Assembly (NCBI GenBank): GCA_021794205.1
Contig: JAJYRH010000003.1
Location: 1 to 64,000 of the forward strand
Source of the DNA: a bacterium
GTDB taxonomy: Bacteria; Vulcanimicrobiota; Vulcanimicrobiia; Vulcanimicrobiales; Vulcanimicrobiaceae
Direction of reading: 5' to 3'
DNA length: 64,000 bases
The notes below the pieces were generated by a model that worked only from the letters and a program-made list of their open reading frames with translations, was not told the origin of the DNA and did not search any database. Below are positions 8,750 to 17,314 of this stretch, piece after piece. Positions within the stretch are counted from its first letter, which is position 1; each line of letters starts with the position of its first letter. The position numbers and the translations under genes are program-made.

Positions 8750-10202
8750 ATGAACCGGGCCATCCGCGCCGTCAAAGCGCTAATGTGCGGCCTTATCATC
8801 GCCTTAGTCCCAGGCTGGGCGACCGCGCTGCCCGGCTTCGTGCTGTCGCGAATCTCGTTAAGAGTGCGAGGCGGCGGCGCCTCACTGCGTATCAACTTCT
8901 CCGGCGGCCTGGCGCCGTATGCTGTCGTAAATCGCTCTGCGACGTCGTATGCCGTGGTATTCCCGCAGACGATGATTCCCGCGTCGGGTGTACACGTTCC
9001 GCGCGCGAGGACTGTTAATAAAGCTCGCGCTTGTTCGTAGTAGCGGCAGCGTTACGATCAAAATATCGGCCTCCGAACCGATCCTTCCGCGTCTCGTTCC
9101 CGGGAGATCGGTCCTTATGCTTTACCTGTCGCCGACGGTTCCAACGCCTGAAGGAACCGCGACTCTCGGGGCGTCTTCTGCCGCTGCGCTCTCGACGATC
9201 ACGCAGGTGGTTCGGCTCCGACACGCGAGTCTCGACGAGATCGCCGCGCTCTTTTCGCCCTCGCCGCTGCATGGCGGCCGGTCGTTTCAAACGACCTCGA
9301 TCCTCTCGCAGGCCCCGTTGAGCGGCGGCGGGTACGGTGGGCAGTCCTTCGGGGGCACGCTTCCAGGCGGTTCGCTGACACTCGATATGCGCAATCAGCT
9401 CGGGGCTCAACGCATTTCGGATAATGTCGCAATCGACCGGCGGCTCAACGCGGTTATCGTGACCGGATCCCCCGAGCAAGTCGCCCCGATCGCCGCGGAA
9501 ATCAAGGCCGTCGATCGTCCCGATGCCCGGCAGACCAGCGTGCAACTCGATGCGAAGATCTTCGAGTTGACCAGTAGTGGCGCGCGGCAAGTCGGGATAA
9601 ACTTCGCGCAGAACGGGCCGTTTGCGACGGCTACGCTGCTTTCGCAAACGCTGCAAAAACCGCAGCTTCAGGCCACCTTTCAGGCGCAGCTCTTTGCGTT
9701 GATCCAGCAAGGGAAGGGGACGCTCATCTCCGCTCCGCGCTTGCGCACGCTGAGCGGAACGGAGGCCTCGATCCTCACCGGCGATGCACTCCCGGTCGTG
9801 ACGACGATCACGTATCCCGGGAATCCGCCGACCGTTCAGGAGCAGTTGCAGTACTTCAACGTCGGCGTTCACCTTCAAGTGCGTCCCTATGTTTCCAGCA
9901 GTGGGTACGTGACGTCGGTCGTGCTCGCTGAGGTCTCCAACGTGACGGGCTTCATCCAGGGGAATATTCCGCAGATTAGCCAGCGGCAGGCGATTGCCAC
10001 CGTACGGGTTCGTGACGGGCAGCCGTTCGTGATCGGCGGGCTGTTGCAGAACAACGACATCACCTCGATCGCACGCGTCCCGCTTCTATCGCGGATACCG
10101 CTCTTCGGCGATCTCTTCAAATTGGAGAGCACGACGCACGAGGTAACGAATCTCTACGTCGTTATCACGCCGCATATCATTACCTCATCGAGCGCACCTT
10201 GA
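8750..10202 (+). pseudogene. Secretin, copy 2, single-base frameshift
   Basis: Reads from ATG 8750 through a signal peptide (ALMCGLIIALVPGWATA) and AMIN-like domain to about 9003, then the frame is lost and ends at a TAG near 9040. From about 9006 the homologous protein resumes in the next frame and runs to 10202. Compared with copy 1, one extra base in CCGCGCGCGAGG (8999-9010) explains the shift: removing a single C restores a VPARGLL-like sequence matching IPAGGKL. The last 340 residues are about 90 percent identical to copy 1 while codons differ mostly at third positions; the AMIN part is much more diverged. A true pseudogene, recoding and a base-call error are all possible. Confidence 0.8.
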
Positions 10203-10867
10203 TGGGGCGTCGGTCGCTGCCGTTACCGGCACTCGCGGCGTTGTTGCTGCTCGTAAGTATGTCTTGCGAAGGTGCCGTACCGAAGCAGCCGATCGTGTAC
10301 TTCCTGGGCGCGAGCGAAACAGCAGGGTACGGCCTATCGAGCAGCGCCTTGGCTTTCCCGTATCTCGTCGCGCGTCGATGCGGCGTTACCGCGCGCGTGA
10401 GCGCGACCCCCGACGTGCCGACGCTCCTGCGCTCTCCCAAGATTCCGCCGAAGGCTGCGGCGATCGTTCTAACGCTCTCGTTCATCGATACGGAGGTTCC
10501 CGCACCGCTCGGTACGATACGCCGATGGCTCGCTCGATATGCGTCTGCGGCGCCGACGCTCGTGATGACGACGCCGAGTATCGGTGCACTCGGCATGCGG
10601 GCACCGACGTTAGCCGGTAAACAGCACCGGCTGTATGTGCGGCTCGATGCAGCCGATCGCGCGGCGAGCGTTTCAATGCCCGTGCCGACGCCGCGGGAGC
10701 GCTACCTTCAACGCGATGGAATTCACCCGAACGGTCGTGGCGATCGGCTTATCGCGCGGCTCGTTGAGTCGTGGCTGCAACGGCAAGGTCTTTGTAGCGC
10801 GCGGCGCGCATCGAGGTGCACGTGGACGATCCCTCGATACGATGGTTTCGCCATCTACTCGGGATGA
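10202..10867 (+). CDS. Secreted SGNH/GDSL-like esterase, copy 2
   Basis: A 221-residue protein from the ATG at 10202, which overlaps the secretin TGA. A short signal peptide ends near a Cys (LLLLVSMSC), possibly a lipobox. GASETAGYG supplies the SGNH block I Ser and DGIHPNGRG the block V Asp/His. Similarity to copy 1 stops at RQGLC; about 30 extra residues follow, encoded partly by the palindromic repeat at 10831-10868, so the C-terminus was extended by that insertion. Probably still active, since all motifs precede the tail. Confidence 0.7.
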   Translation: MGRRSLPLPALAALLLLVSMSCEGAVPKQPIVYFLGASETAGYGLSSSALAFPYLVARRCGVTARVSATPDVPTLLRSPKIPPKAAAIVLTLSFIDTEVPAPLGTIRRWLARYASAAPTLVMTTPSIGALGMRAPTLAGKQHRLYVRLDAADRAASVSMPVPTPRERYLQRDGIHPNGRGDRLIARLVESWLQRQGLCSARRASRCTWTIPRYDGFAIYSG

Positions 10868-10868
10868 C
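10831..10868 (-). repeat. REP-like palindromic element
   Basis: Read on the minus strand: GTCATCCCGAGTAG, a core ATGG-CGAAA-CCAT hairpin, then CGTATCGAGGG. The same flanks with different but still self-complementary cores occur three times at 52696-52886. Here the element forms the end of the esterase reading frame and abuts the broken metallopeptidase copy, so its insertion or a deletion next to it probably caused the truncation. Confidence 0.65.
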
Positions 10869-10875
10869 AGCGCAG

Positions 10876-10984
10876 CGGCGCTTAAATAGCGCTTCGCCGC
10901 CTCGTAGCTGCGATTGAGGCTGCGCTCGACCGAGAGGCTCCCATGCCGAACGAAGGGCTGCGACGAGGAAGAAAGGGCGATCAT
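10876..10984 (-). pseudogene. M91 metallopeptidase, 5' remnant
   Basis: Starting at the ATG at 10984, the first 36 codons encode the same residues as the intact gene at 4626-5114 (differences are synonymous). Beyond them the frame runs into the palindromic repeat and the esterase tail, and the HExxH region is absent. The upstream DNA to 11028, including the GTCAAGTCTTGAC palindrome, is kept. This is a remnant that cannot encode a peptidase. Confidence 0.75.
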
Positions 10985-11028
10985 CGTGCGATTCGTTCAC
11001 GCGACATCGCAATCTGTCAAGTCTTGAC
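10876..11028. repeat. 153-bp direct repeat, copy B
   Basis: Gapless match to 5006-5158 with five mismatches. It contains the metallopeptidase 5' remnant and ends at the GTCAAGTCTTGAC palindrome (11016-11028). Both flanks are unrelated to those of copy A. Confidence 0.85.
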
Positions 11029-11070
11029 GGCGGTGCTAGGGTTGGGGTGGTGACTGCGTTTTGCGCGCAG

Positions 11071-11206
11071 CGTGCCATAGGTGCTGGACCAACGAAAACC
11101 CTAAGGGAGCATCAGCTCCGGATACGAAGGCGTGACGGGCAACTGCCTGTCGCTCCCGCGCCCGGGCCGCACCCACCTGCGAGAAAGCAGGTTCTCACCT
11201 CGCACG
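11071..11206 (+). ncRNA. Structured RNA, 6S (SsrS)-like
   Basis: No coding gene fits this 136-nt stretch, yet it folds well. CGTGC (11071-11075) pairs with GCACG (11202-11206) and AGGTG (11079-11083) with CACCT (11196-11200), forming a closing stem. ACCTGC-GAGAAA-GCAGGT is a 3'-side hairpin. GGGAGC (11105-11110) can pair with GCTCCC (11152-11157) as a terminal stem, with an inner GACGGGC-AACT-GCCTGTC hairpin. Closing stem, central bubble with a 3' hairpin and terminal stem is the layout of 6S RNA. The assignment is by architecture only; another structured RNA is possible. The 3' end overlaps the converging gene by about 12 nt. Confidence 0.45.
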
Positions 11207-11902
11207 AAAGACGCTTGACGCGGTCACTCTATCGATCTCCCCGAGCGAGCGCTCTCCGGCGCGCGAATCGAGGATGATGAACCCGCGATACCCCGGCGCC
11301 TCGCGCTCGATTGCAGCGAGCGTTTTTTCCGCTTCCCCGGAGAGATCGTGGAGGATCGCGACGGTTTTCCCCGCCAGGCTCGCAAGCGAACTCCCCGCGT
11401 CGAGCCGCAATGGCTCGGGCGCGAAGCGGAGCCACGCCGAATCGGCCTCCTTCGCCAGGCGCTTGCAGTCGGCGTCGCTGCCGGCATGGGTGTCGGGTGC
11501 GTTGCGCAGGGCGATGGTTACGTTCGCCGCCTTCGCGAGCCCCGTCGCCTCGCCGAGCGCGGCGGCCAACTCCGGGTAGCTGCAGGCCACGAGCCCGGGC
11601 GCCCGGGCGATCAGCAGGGGCGCACCGACGGTGAGCGCGATCTGAAGCGACTCCTCTTTCTTGCTCCGGTCGGCAAGGAAGAAGTCGTCGTCGAGCGTTG
11701 CGACCGGCGTCACGCAGAGATCGACCGCCGCCTTCTTGATTTGGGCGAGGTAGTCTGCATCGGTTCGCGGAAAGTGCGCCCGGTCGAACGCGACGCCGTC
11801 GCAGAGAGCGCTGCGCGCGCAGGCATCGAGCCACTCGAGTTGCGTGCAGTCGCCACGCGCGAAAGCGGCTGCGAAAGCACTGCTGGCCCAGGCGATCTTC
11901 AT
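11195..11902 (-). CDS. Xylose isomerase-like TIM barrel protein
   Basis: A 235-residue protein from the ATG at 11902 (MKIAWASSAFAAAFARGD). The pattern of short strands and helices (LDDDFFLADRSKKEE, GAPLLIARAPG, ALRNAPDTHAG, LRLDAGSSL) resembles sugar-phosphate isomerase/epimerase barrels of the AP-endonuclease-2 fold, and it is near the lower end of the family length. Metal ligands are not clearly assignable. It is divergent from rpiB, with the two starts only 40 nt apart, which suggests related sugar metabolism and a shared promoter region. The family call is moderate. Confidence 0.55.
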   Translation of the reverse strand: MKIAWASSAFAAAFARGDCTQLEWLDACARSALCDGVAFDRAHFPRTDADYLAQIKKAAVDLCVTPVATLDDDFFLADRSKKEESLQIALTVGAPLLIARAPGLVACSYPELAAALGEATGLAKAANVTIALRNAPDTHAGSDADCKRLAKEADSAWLRFAPEPLRLDAGSSLASLAGKTVAILHDLSGEAEKTLAAIEREAPGYRGFIILDSRAGERSLGEIDRVTASSVFRAR

Positions 11903-11942
11903 CGGCGCGCGAGTTCGACTGCCTAAGGGAGAGCCCTCTGCC

Positions 11943-12449
11943 GTGACCATCGCACTCGGCGCCGACCACGCCGGATTTGAATACAAAGATCGCATCGCCG
12001 CGCTCTTGCGCGAGCGGGGCTATTCGCTCATCGATTTCGGCACGCACGATGCGACCCCGGTCGATTACCCGCAATATGGGTTCGCCGTCGCCGAAGCCGT
12101 TGCGAGCGGACAGGCGGAGCGGGGCATCGTCATCTGCGGCTCCTCCATCGGCATTGCGATCGCCGCCAACAAGGTGCCGGGCGTGCGTTGCGCGCCGGTC
12201 GCCGAACCCTATTCCGCCGAATTGGCGCGGCGCCATAACAACGCCAACGTGCTCGCACTCGCCGAACGCTTGACGGGGTGGGAGATGGTCGAACGCATCC
12301 TCGACATCTTTCTCTCGACCCCCTTCGATGGCGGGCGTCACGCCGCGCGCGTCGAGCAACTCTTTGAATTTTCCGACGATCAACGCACGCGCACGCTGCG
12401 CGCACTCGAACGCGGGGTCGTCGACGACGCCCGCACCGCACAATCGTAA
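11943..12449 (+). CDS. rpiB: Ribose-5-phosphate isomerase B
   Basis: Interconverts ribose 5-phosphate and ribulose 5-phosphate in the pentose phosphate pathway. A GTG start gives 168 residues beginning [14 protein letters not shown], the RpiB signature. It also has [16 protein letters not shown] and [24 protein letters not shown], where the Cys of ICGSS is the usual base, and [14 protein letters not shown]. The C-terminus is about 20 residues longer than typical. First gene of the long + strand run, 17 nt before glyA. Confidence 0.9.
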   Translation: MTIALGADHAGFEYKDRIAALLRERGYSLIDFGTHDATPVDYPQYGFAVAEAVASGQAERGIVICGSSIGIAIAANKVPGVRCAPVAEPYSAELARRHNNANVLALAERLTGWEMVERILDIFLSTPFDGGRHAARVEQLFEFSDDQRTRTLRALERGVVDDARTAQS

Positions 12450-12466
12450 CGTACAGAAAGCCCATC

Positions 12467-13714
12467 ATGCAGACGCTCCAGCACGGCACGCTCGCCGCCC
12501 AAGATCCCGAAGTCGCCGCCGCGATCCTCTCCGAGGAACGGCGCCAGCGCGGAAACCTCGAACTCATCGCCTCGGAGAATTACGCGAGTGCCGCCGTTCG
12601 CGAAGCGATGGCCTGCGTGATGACGAATAAATACGCCGAGGGGTATCCCGGGAAACGCTACTACGGCGGCTGCGAATTCGTCGATATCGCCGAGACGCTC
12701 GCGATCGATCGCCTGAAATCGATTTTCGGCGCCGACCACGCGAACGTTCAACCGCATTCCGGCGCGCAAGCGAACATGGCGGTCTTTATGGCGATGCTCG
12801 CGCCGGGCGACACGGTGTTGGGCATGTCGCTCGCGCACGGCGGCCACCTCACGCACGGCACGAAAGTGAGCTTCAGCGGTAAACTCTACAACGCCGTCGC
12901 GTACGGTCTGCGCAAAGAAGACGAGCTGATTGATTTCGATCAGGTCGCCGCGCTCGCGCGCGAACACAAACCGAAACTGCTCATCGCGGGCGCGAGCGCC
13001 TATCCGCGGACCATGCACTACGAGCGCTTCCGCGAAATCGCCGACGAAGTCGGCGCGACGTTGCTCGTGGACATGGCGCATATCGCCGGGCTCGTTGCGG
13101 TCGGGCTGCACCCGTCGCCGGTCGCACTCGCCGATTTCGTCACCTCGACCACGCATAAAACGCTGCGCGGGCCGCGCGGCGGCATCATTCTTTGCAAAGC
13201 CGAGCACGCCGCCGCGATCGATAAGAGCCTCTTCCCCGGCATCCAGGGCGGGCCGTTGATGCACACCATCGCCGCAAAGGCGGTCGCATTCGGTGAAGCG
13301 CGGCGCCCGGAGTTTCGCGCCTATCAAGAACGCGTCATCGCCAACGCACGCGCGATGGGCGACGTCTTCGCAAAGCGCGGCTTACGCTTGGTCGGCGGTG
13401 GAACCGACACGCACTTGCTGCTGGTCGATCTCTCGGTGAAGAACCTCACCGGCAAGGCGGTCGAAGGCTATCTCGACGAGATCGCCATCACGGTTAATAA
13501 AAACGCGATTCCGTTCGATCCGCAAAAGCCGATGGTTACCAGCGGCATTCGCGTCGGAACGCCGGCGATCACCACGCGCGGCTTCGGGCTCGACGAGTGC
13601 CGCGAGGTGGCGGAGATCATCTGCGACGCGCTCGGCGATATCGAAGCGCGCGCGCAGCAAGATCGGCTGCGCGCTCGCGTGCACGAACTCACCGCGCGCT
13701 TCGACGTGCCCTAG
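12467..13714 (+). CDS. glyA: Serine hydroxymethyltransferase
   Basis: A PLP enzyme converting serine and tetrahydrofolate to glycine and methylene-tetrahydrofolate. The 415 residues have the family length. Visible motifs are [11 protein letters not shown] near the N-terminus, [37 protein letters not shown] and [12 protein letters not shown] with the PLP-binding Lys. There is no ZTP- or THF-type leader in the 17-nt gap to rpiB. Followed by upp. Confidence 0.95.
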   Translation: MQTLQHGTLAAQDPEVAAAILSEERRQRGNLELIASENYASAAVREAMACVMTNKYAEGYPGKRYYGGCEFVDIAETLAIDRLKSIFGADHANVQPHSGAQANMAVFMAMLAPGDTVLGMSLAHGGHLTHGTKVSFSGKLYNAVAYGLRKEDELIDFDQVAALAREHKPKLLIAGASAYPRTMHYERFREIADEVGATLLVDMAHIAGLVAVGLHPSPVALADFVTSTTHKTLRGPRGGIILCKAEHAAAIDKSLFPGIQGGPLMHTIAAKAVAFGEARRPEFRAYQERVIANARAMGDVFAKRGLRLVGGGTDTHLLLVDLSVKNLTGKAVEGYLDEIAITVNKNAIPFDPQKPMVTSGIRVGTPAITTRGFGLDECREVAEIICDALGDIEARAQQDRLRARVHELTARFDVP

Positions 13715-13735
13715 GCGGCCGGCGCGCACCGAAGT

Positions 13736-14398
13736 ATGAACGGCCAACACCTGCTCGTCGTCGATCATCCGGCGTTGCACGATCGGCTCGCGCAGCTGCG
13801 CGACCGAAATACGCCGACGCGCGCGTTTCGCGTGTTACTCGAACACGTCGGAGCGTTGCTCGCCTACGAAGCGACGCGAACGCTGCCGATGCGCGAGGCC
13901 GAGGTGGAGACGCCGCTGCTGCGCATGAAGGCGCTCCGAATCGCGCAACCGCCGGTGATCGCGCCGATCCTTCGCGCGGGGCTCGGCCTCGTGCCGGGCT
14001 TCTTGCAGATCGTCGAAGATGCCGTCGTCGCCCATCTCGGCTTCTATCGCGATCCGCAAACGCTGCAAGCGGTGCCGTACTATGCGAACGTCCCCGCGCG
14101 TCTCGACGGGCGCCGCGTCTTCGTGCTCGATCCGATGTTGGCGACCGGAGCCTCGGGCATCGCGTCGCTCCGATTACTCGCCTCGCACGGCGCGACGGAG
14201 GTGACGTTCGTGAGCGTCATCGCGGCCCCCGAAGGGATCGCGGCGATTCATTCCGCGTTCCCCGACGTTCGCATCGTGGTCGGTGCGGTCGATGCCGAAC
14301 TCAACGAGCACGGATATATCGTGCCGGGGCTCGGCGACGCCGGCGATCGCCTCTTCGGCAGCCTCACCTCGCTGCCGACCTTCGTGGCCCCTCGCTAA
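13736..14398 (+). CDS. upp: Uracil phosphoribosyltransferase
   Basis: Salvages uracil to UMP with PRPP. 220 residues, normal for the family. APILRAGLGLVPGF, DPMLATGASG (the PRPP loop) and the C-terminal GYIVPGLGDAGDRLFG uracil-binding segment are all present. The glyA-upp order, followed by dCMP deaminase, groups one-carbon and pyrimidine metabolism. Confidence 0.95.
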   Translation: MNGQHLLVVDHPALHDRLAQLRDRNTPTRAFRVLLEHVGALLAYEATRTLPMREAEVETPLLRMKALRIAQPPVIAPILRAGLGLVPGFLQIVEDAVVAHLGFYRDPQTLQAVPYYANVPARLDGRRVFVLDPMLATGASGIASLRLLASHGATEVTFVSVIAAPEGIAAIHSAFPDVRIVVGAVDAELNEHGYIVPGLGDAGDRLFGSLTSLPTFVAPR

Positions 14399-14402
14399 CA
14401 CG

Positions 14403-14828
14403 ATGAGGCCGAGTTGGGACGATTATTTTATGGAGATCGCGCGCACGGTCGGTTCGCGTGCGACCTGCCCGCGCGCGCGCGTCGGGTGCGTCGCCGTTCG
14501 CGACCAGCGCATTCTCACCACTGGGTATAACGGCGCGCCGCGCGGGATCGCGCATTGCACCGACGTCGGATGCACGATGGTCGACAACCACTGCGTGCGC
14601 GCGACGCATGCCGAGGCGAACGCGGTCGTTCAGGGCGCGCTTCACGGCGTCAGCCTCGCCGGCGCGACCGTCTATTGCACGCACCAACCCTGCGTCGGCT
14701 GTTCGAAGCTCTTGGTCAGCGCGGGGGTCGAGCGCATCGTGTACGAAGAGCGATACGACGATGCGTTCGCCGTCGAATTGCTCGCCGAAGCGGGCGTCGC
14801 GTTGATGCAATGGAAACTCGCACCGTGA
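14403..14828 (+). CDS. dCMP deaminase (ComEB-like)
   Basis: A 141-residue zinc deaminase converting dCMP to dUMP, the precursor for dTMP. The ATG at 14403 gives SWDDYFMEIA at the start, as in the family. Zinc and catalytic motifs are HAEANAVV and PCVGCSKLL. An extra Cys/His-rich segment (HCTDVGC...HC) before HAE is typical of dCMP deaminases with a second zinc. It lies 4 nt behind upp. Confidence 0.9.
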   Translation: MRPSWDDYFMEIARTVGSRATCPRARVGCVAVRDQRILTTGYNGAPRGIAHCTDVGCTMVDNHCVRATHAEANAVVQGALHGVSLAGATVYCTHQPCVGCSKLLVSAGVERIVYEERYDDAFAVELLAEAGVALMQWKLAP

Positions 14829-14838
14829 GCGTGCGGCG

Positions 14839-15861
14839 ATGAAACCCATCCTCGCGGAGATCGCGGCCTTTCTCCTCGCCGCCGCCGTTACGGTGACGAT
14901 CGCCCCATTGATCATTCGACTGGCGACGCATCTCAACATCATCGACGGGATCGAAGAAGAGCGTAGGGTGCATACCACGCCGACGCCGCGCATCGGCGGC
15001 GTCGCGGTCTTCTTCGGGTTCGCCACCGCGCTCTTCGCAGTGCTCGGATTCGTCGTCGGCTCGCCGCACGCGCGCGGCGCCCAGCTCGATATCGCCCACC
15101 ACCTCATCGGGCTGCTCTTCGGCAGTTTGTTGATTCTCGGCGTCGGGCTCTGGGATGACGTCATGCAGATGCGCGCGCGTAGCAAGCTCGTCGCGCAGAT
15201 CGTCGTCGCCGGCATCTCGATGCTCTACGGATTCACGATTACGGGGATCAACAATCCCTTCGCCCACGGCCCCGCGAACGCGTGGATCGATTTTCCGCTC
15301 TGGGTCAGCCTGCCGCTCACGCTGTTATGGTACGTCGGCATGATGAACGCGATGAATTTCATCGACGGGCTCGATGGGTTGCTCGCCGGCGTCACCACGA
15401 TTTCGAGCCTCTTTCTTTTCGCCATCGCGGCGCTGCACGGAAATTTCATCGTCGCCCTCGTCTTGCTCGCGCTCGCGGGCAGCTCGCTCGGCTTTCTCCC
15501 GTATAATTTCAATCCGGCGCGCATCTTTCTCGGCGATGCCGGCTCGCTCTTCATCGGCTACGTGTTCGCGACGGTGACGATCATCGGCGGCAGTAAGACG
15601 GCGATCGCGATCAGCCTGCTCGTTCCTCTCGTCGTGCTCGCATTGCCGATTCTCGATACCGCGGCGGTGATCGTCCGGCGAGCGGCAAACGGGCGCAGCA
15701 TCACCGATGCCGATCGCGGCCACTTTCACCACCAACTCATCTTCCGTTTCGGCCTCGGCGTTCGGCAGGCGGTCTTTCTCATCTATGCCGTCTGCATCGT
15801 CCTCGGCGTCGTCGCGCTGGTCGTCTCCGGAATGTTCTCGCACTCGGGAAGGCTCGTATGA
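14839..15861 (+). CDS. wecA: UDP-GlcNAc:undecaprenyl-phosphate transferase
   Basis: A polytopic membrane enzyme of the MraY/WecA/TagO family, 340 residues with about ten hydrophobic segments. It transfers GlcNAc-1-phosphate to undecaprenyl phosphate to start a surface glycan. Motifs: RVHTTPTPRIGG, the Asp pair DDVMQMRARSK, NFIDGLDGL and IFLGDAGSLFIGY, plus HFHHQL near the end. The downstream epimerase (ATGA overlap) acts on the same sugar nucleotide pool. TagO and WecA cannot be told apart here. Confidence 0.88.
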   Translation: MKPILAEIAAFLLAAAVTVTIAPLIIRLATHLNIIDGIEEERRVHTTPTPRIGGVAVFFGFATALFAVLGFVVGSPHARGAQLDIAHHLIGLLFGSLLILGVGLWDDVMQMRARSKLVAQIVVAGISMLYGFTITGINNPFAHGPANAWIDFPLWVSLPLTLLWYVGMMNAMNFIDGLDGLLAGVTTISSLFLFAIAALHGNFIVALVLLALAGSSLGFLPYNFNPARIFLGDAGSLFIGYVFATVTIIGGSKTAIAISLLVPLVVLALPILDTAAVIVRRAANGRSITDADRGHFHHQLIFRFGLGVRQAVFLIYAVCIVLGVVALVVSGMFSHSGRLV

Positions 15862-17003
15862 CCGGACCGCTCCGCGTGATGAGCGTCTTCGGGACGCGCC
15901 CCGATACCATTAAAATGGCGCCGGTCGTCGAAGCGCTACGCGCCGACGCCCGCTTCGAATCGTCGATCTGCGTGACCGCGCAGCACCGACACATGCTCGA
16001 CGATCTGCTCTCGCTCTTTTCGATCGTCCCCGACTACGATCTCGATATTATGACCTCGGATCAAACGCTCACGCAGATTACGACGCGCGTGCTCGAGGGC
16101 ATGGAGCCGGTGCTCGCGCGCGCGCGCCCCGAGATCGTGTTAGTGCACGGCGATACCACGACGAGCACGGCGGCGGCGCTCGCGGCGTTCTACAGCAAAG
16201 CGGAGATCGGACACGTCGAGGCGGGGCTGCGCACCGGCGATCCGTGGTTGCCCTACCCCGAGGAGATGAATCGTCGGCTCACCGGGCGCCTCGCGCGCTA
16301 CCATTTTTCGCCGACCGAACGCGCGCGCGAGAACTTGCTCGCCGAAGGCGTTCCCTCGCGCAATATTTTCGTCACCGGGAATACGGTGATCGATGCCTTC
16401 GTGGAGACCGCGAACCGCGCGACCTTGCCCTCGCCGCCGCAATTCGAACGGGTCGATCCGCAGCGCCCGCTCATCGTTGTCACCGCGCATCGGCGCGAGA
16501 ACCATCCGCACATGCGGGCGATGGCCGAGGCGATGCGCGCGATTCTCGCCCTGCCGCAGCGCCCGCAGATCTACTGGCCGGTCCATCCCTCCCCGCACGT
16601 CGCTCCGGTGGCCCGCGAGGTGCTCGGCGGGGTCGAGGACGCTATTTTGGTCGAGCCGATCGATTACGCGAAGATGGTCGCCGCGGTCCGCGCGGCGCAT
16701 TTCGTGCTCACGGATTCCGGCGGCTTGCAAGAGGAGGCACCTTGTCTTGGGAAGCCGGTCCTCGTGATGCGCGACGAGACCGAGCGCCCCGAAGGGCTCG
16801 CCGCCGGTACCCTCGAGCTCGTCGGGCACGATCCCAACCGCATCCTCGCCGCCGCCGCCGCGCTTCTCGGCGACCCCGCGCACTACGCGAAAATGTCGCG
16901 CGCCGCGAACCCCTATGGCGACGGAGCCGCCTCGCAGCGTATTCTGGCCGCCCTCCTCGCCCGTTTCCGCGGCGGCGAGGAACCCGCCGCCTTCGTGCCG
17001 TAG
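15858..17003 (+). CDS. wecB: UDP-GlcNAc 2-epimerase, non-hydrolysing
   Basis: Converts UDP-GlcNAc to UDP-ManNAc for surface polysaccharide. 381 residues. Motifs: GTRPDTIKMAPV (Asp where Glu is usual), VLVHGDTTT, GHVEAGLRTGD, FVTGNTVIDA, VTAHRREN and DSGGLQEEAP. The start overlaps wecA (ATGA). In Bacillus the homologous mnaA gene also precedes the atp operon. Confidence 0.92.
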   Translation: MTGPLRVMSVFGTRPDTIKMAPVVEALRADARFESSICVTAQHRHMLDDLLSLFSIVPDYDLDIMTSDQTLTQITTRVLEGMEPVLARARPEIVLVHGDTTTSTAAALAAFYSKAEIGHVEAGLRTGDPWLPYPEEMNRRLTGRLARYHFSPTERARENLLAEGVPSRNIFVTGNTVIDAFVETANRATLPSPPQFERVDPQRPLIVVTAHRRENHPHMRAMAEAMRAILALPQRPQIYWPVHPSPHVAPVAREVLGGVEDAILVEPIDYAKMVAAVRAAHFVLTDSGGLQEEAPCLGKPVLVMRDETERPEGLAAGTLELVGHDPNRILAAAAALLGDPAHYAKMSRAANPYGDGAASQRILAALLARFRGGEEPAAFVP

Positions 17004-17016
17004 CAGGGGCCCGGCG

Positions 17017-17301
17017 GTGAGCCCACCGGTCTTTGCAGCGCTGGCCTTCGTGGTAGGCTATCTCTGCGGCATCCTCAACCTCTACCTCCTCACCGGGGCG
17101 GCGCGGAGGCTGGTTGAGAGCGGAAGAGGTCGAGCGTTCGTCTTAAGTAGTTTCGCACGCTTGCTCGTTTTCGGTACGGTCGCGGTGGCCTTCGCGGCAA
17201 AGGGTCCGTGGTGGTCGCTCGGGCTCTATATCGTCGGACTTTTCACCCCATTCGCTCTGCGCGTCATCGGAAGCGCAAGCGATTCGCAAACGAAACGCTA
17301 G
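17017..17301 (+). CDS. atpI: ATP synthase I-like membrane protein
   Basis: A 94-residue hydrophobic protein with about four membrane segments; the GTG at 17017 is chosen because CAGGGG lies just upstream. Sequence similarity to AtpI is weak, as usual for the family, but size, topology and its place immediately before atpB match. AtpI helps c-ring assembly or magnesium handling in some bacteria. The call rests mostly on context. Confidence 0.65.
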   Translation: MSPPVFAALAFVVGYLCGILNLYLLTGAARRLVESGRGRAFVLSSFARLLVFGTVAVAFAAKGPWWSLGLYIVGLFTPFALRVIGSASDSQTKR

Positions 17302-17314
17302 AAGATAACGGAAC

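Noticed and set aside
8702-9040. Separate 112-residue gene
   Set aside because: It is the N-terminal part of the frameshifted secretin, matching copy 1 up to the shift.
11229-12443. 404-residue minus-strand frame across rpiB
   Set aside because: Arg-rich antisense shadow of rpiB and the sugar isomerase-like gene.
12450-12466. ZTP or tetrahydrofolate riboswitch before glyA
   Set aside because: The gap is only 17 nt and shows no such motif.
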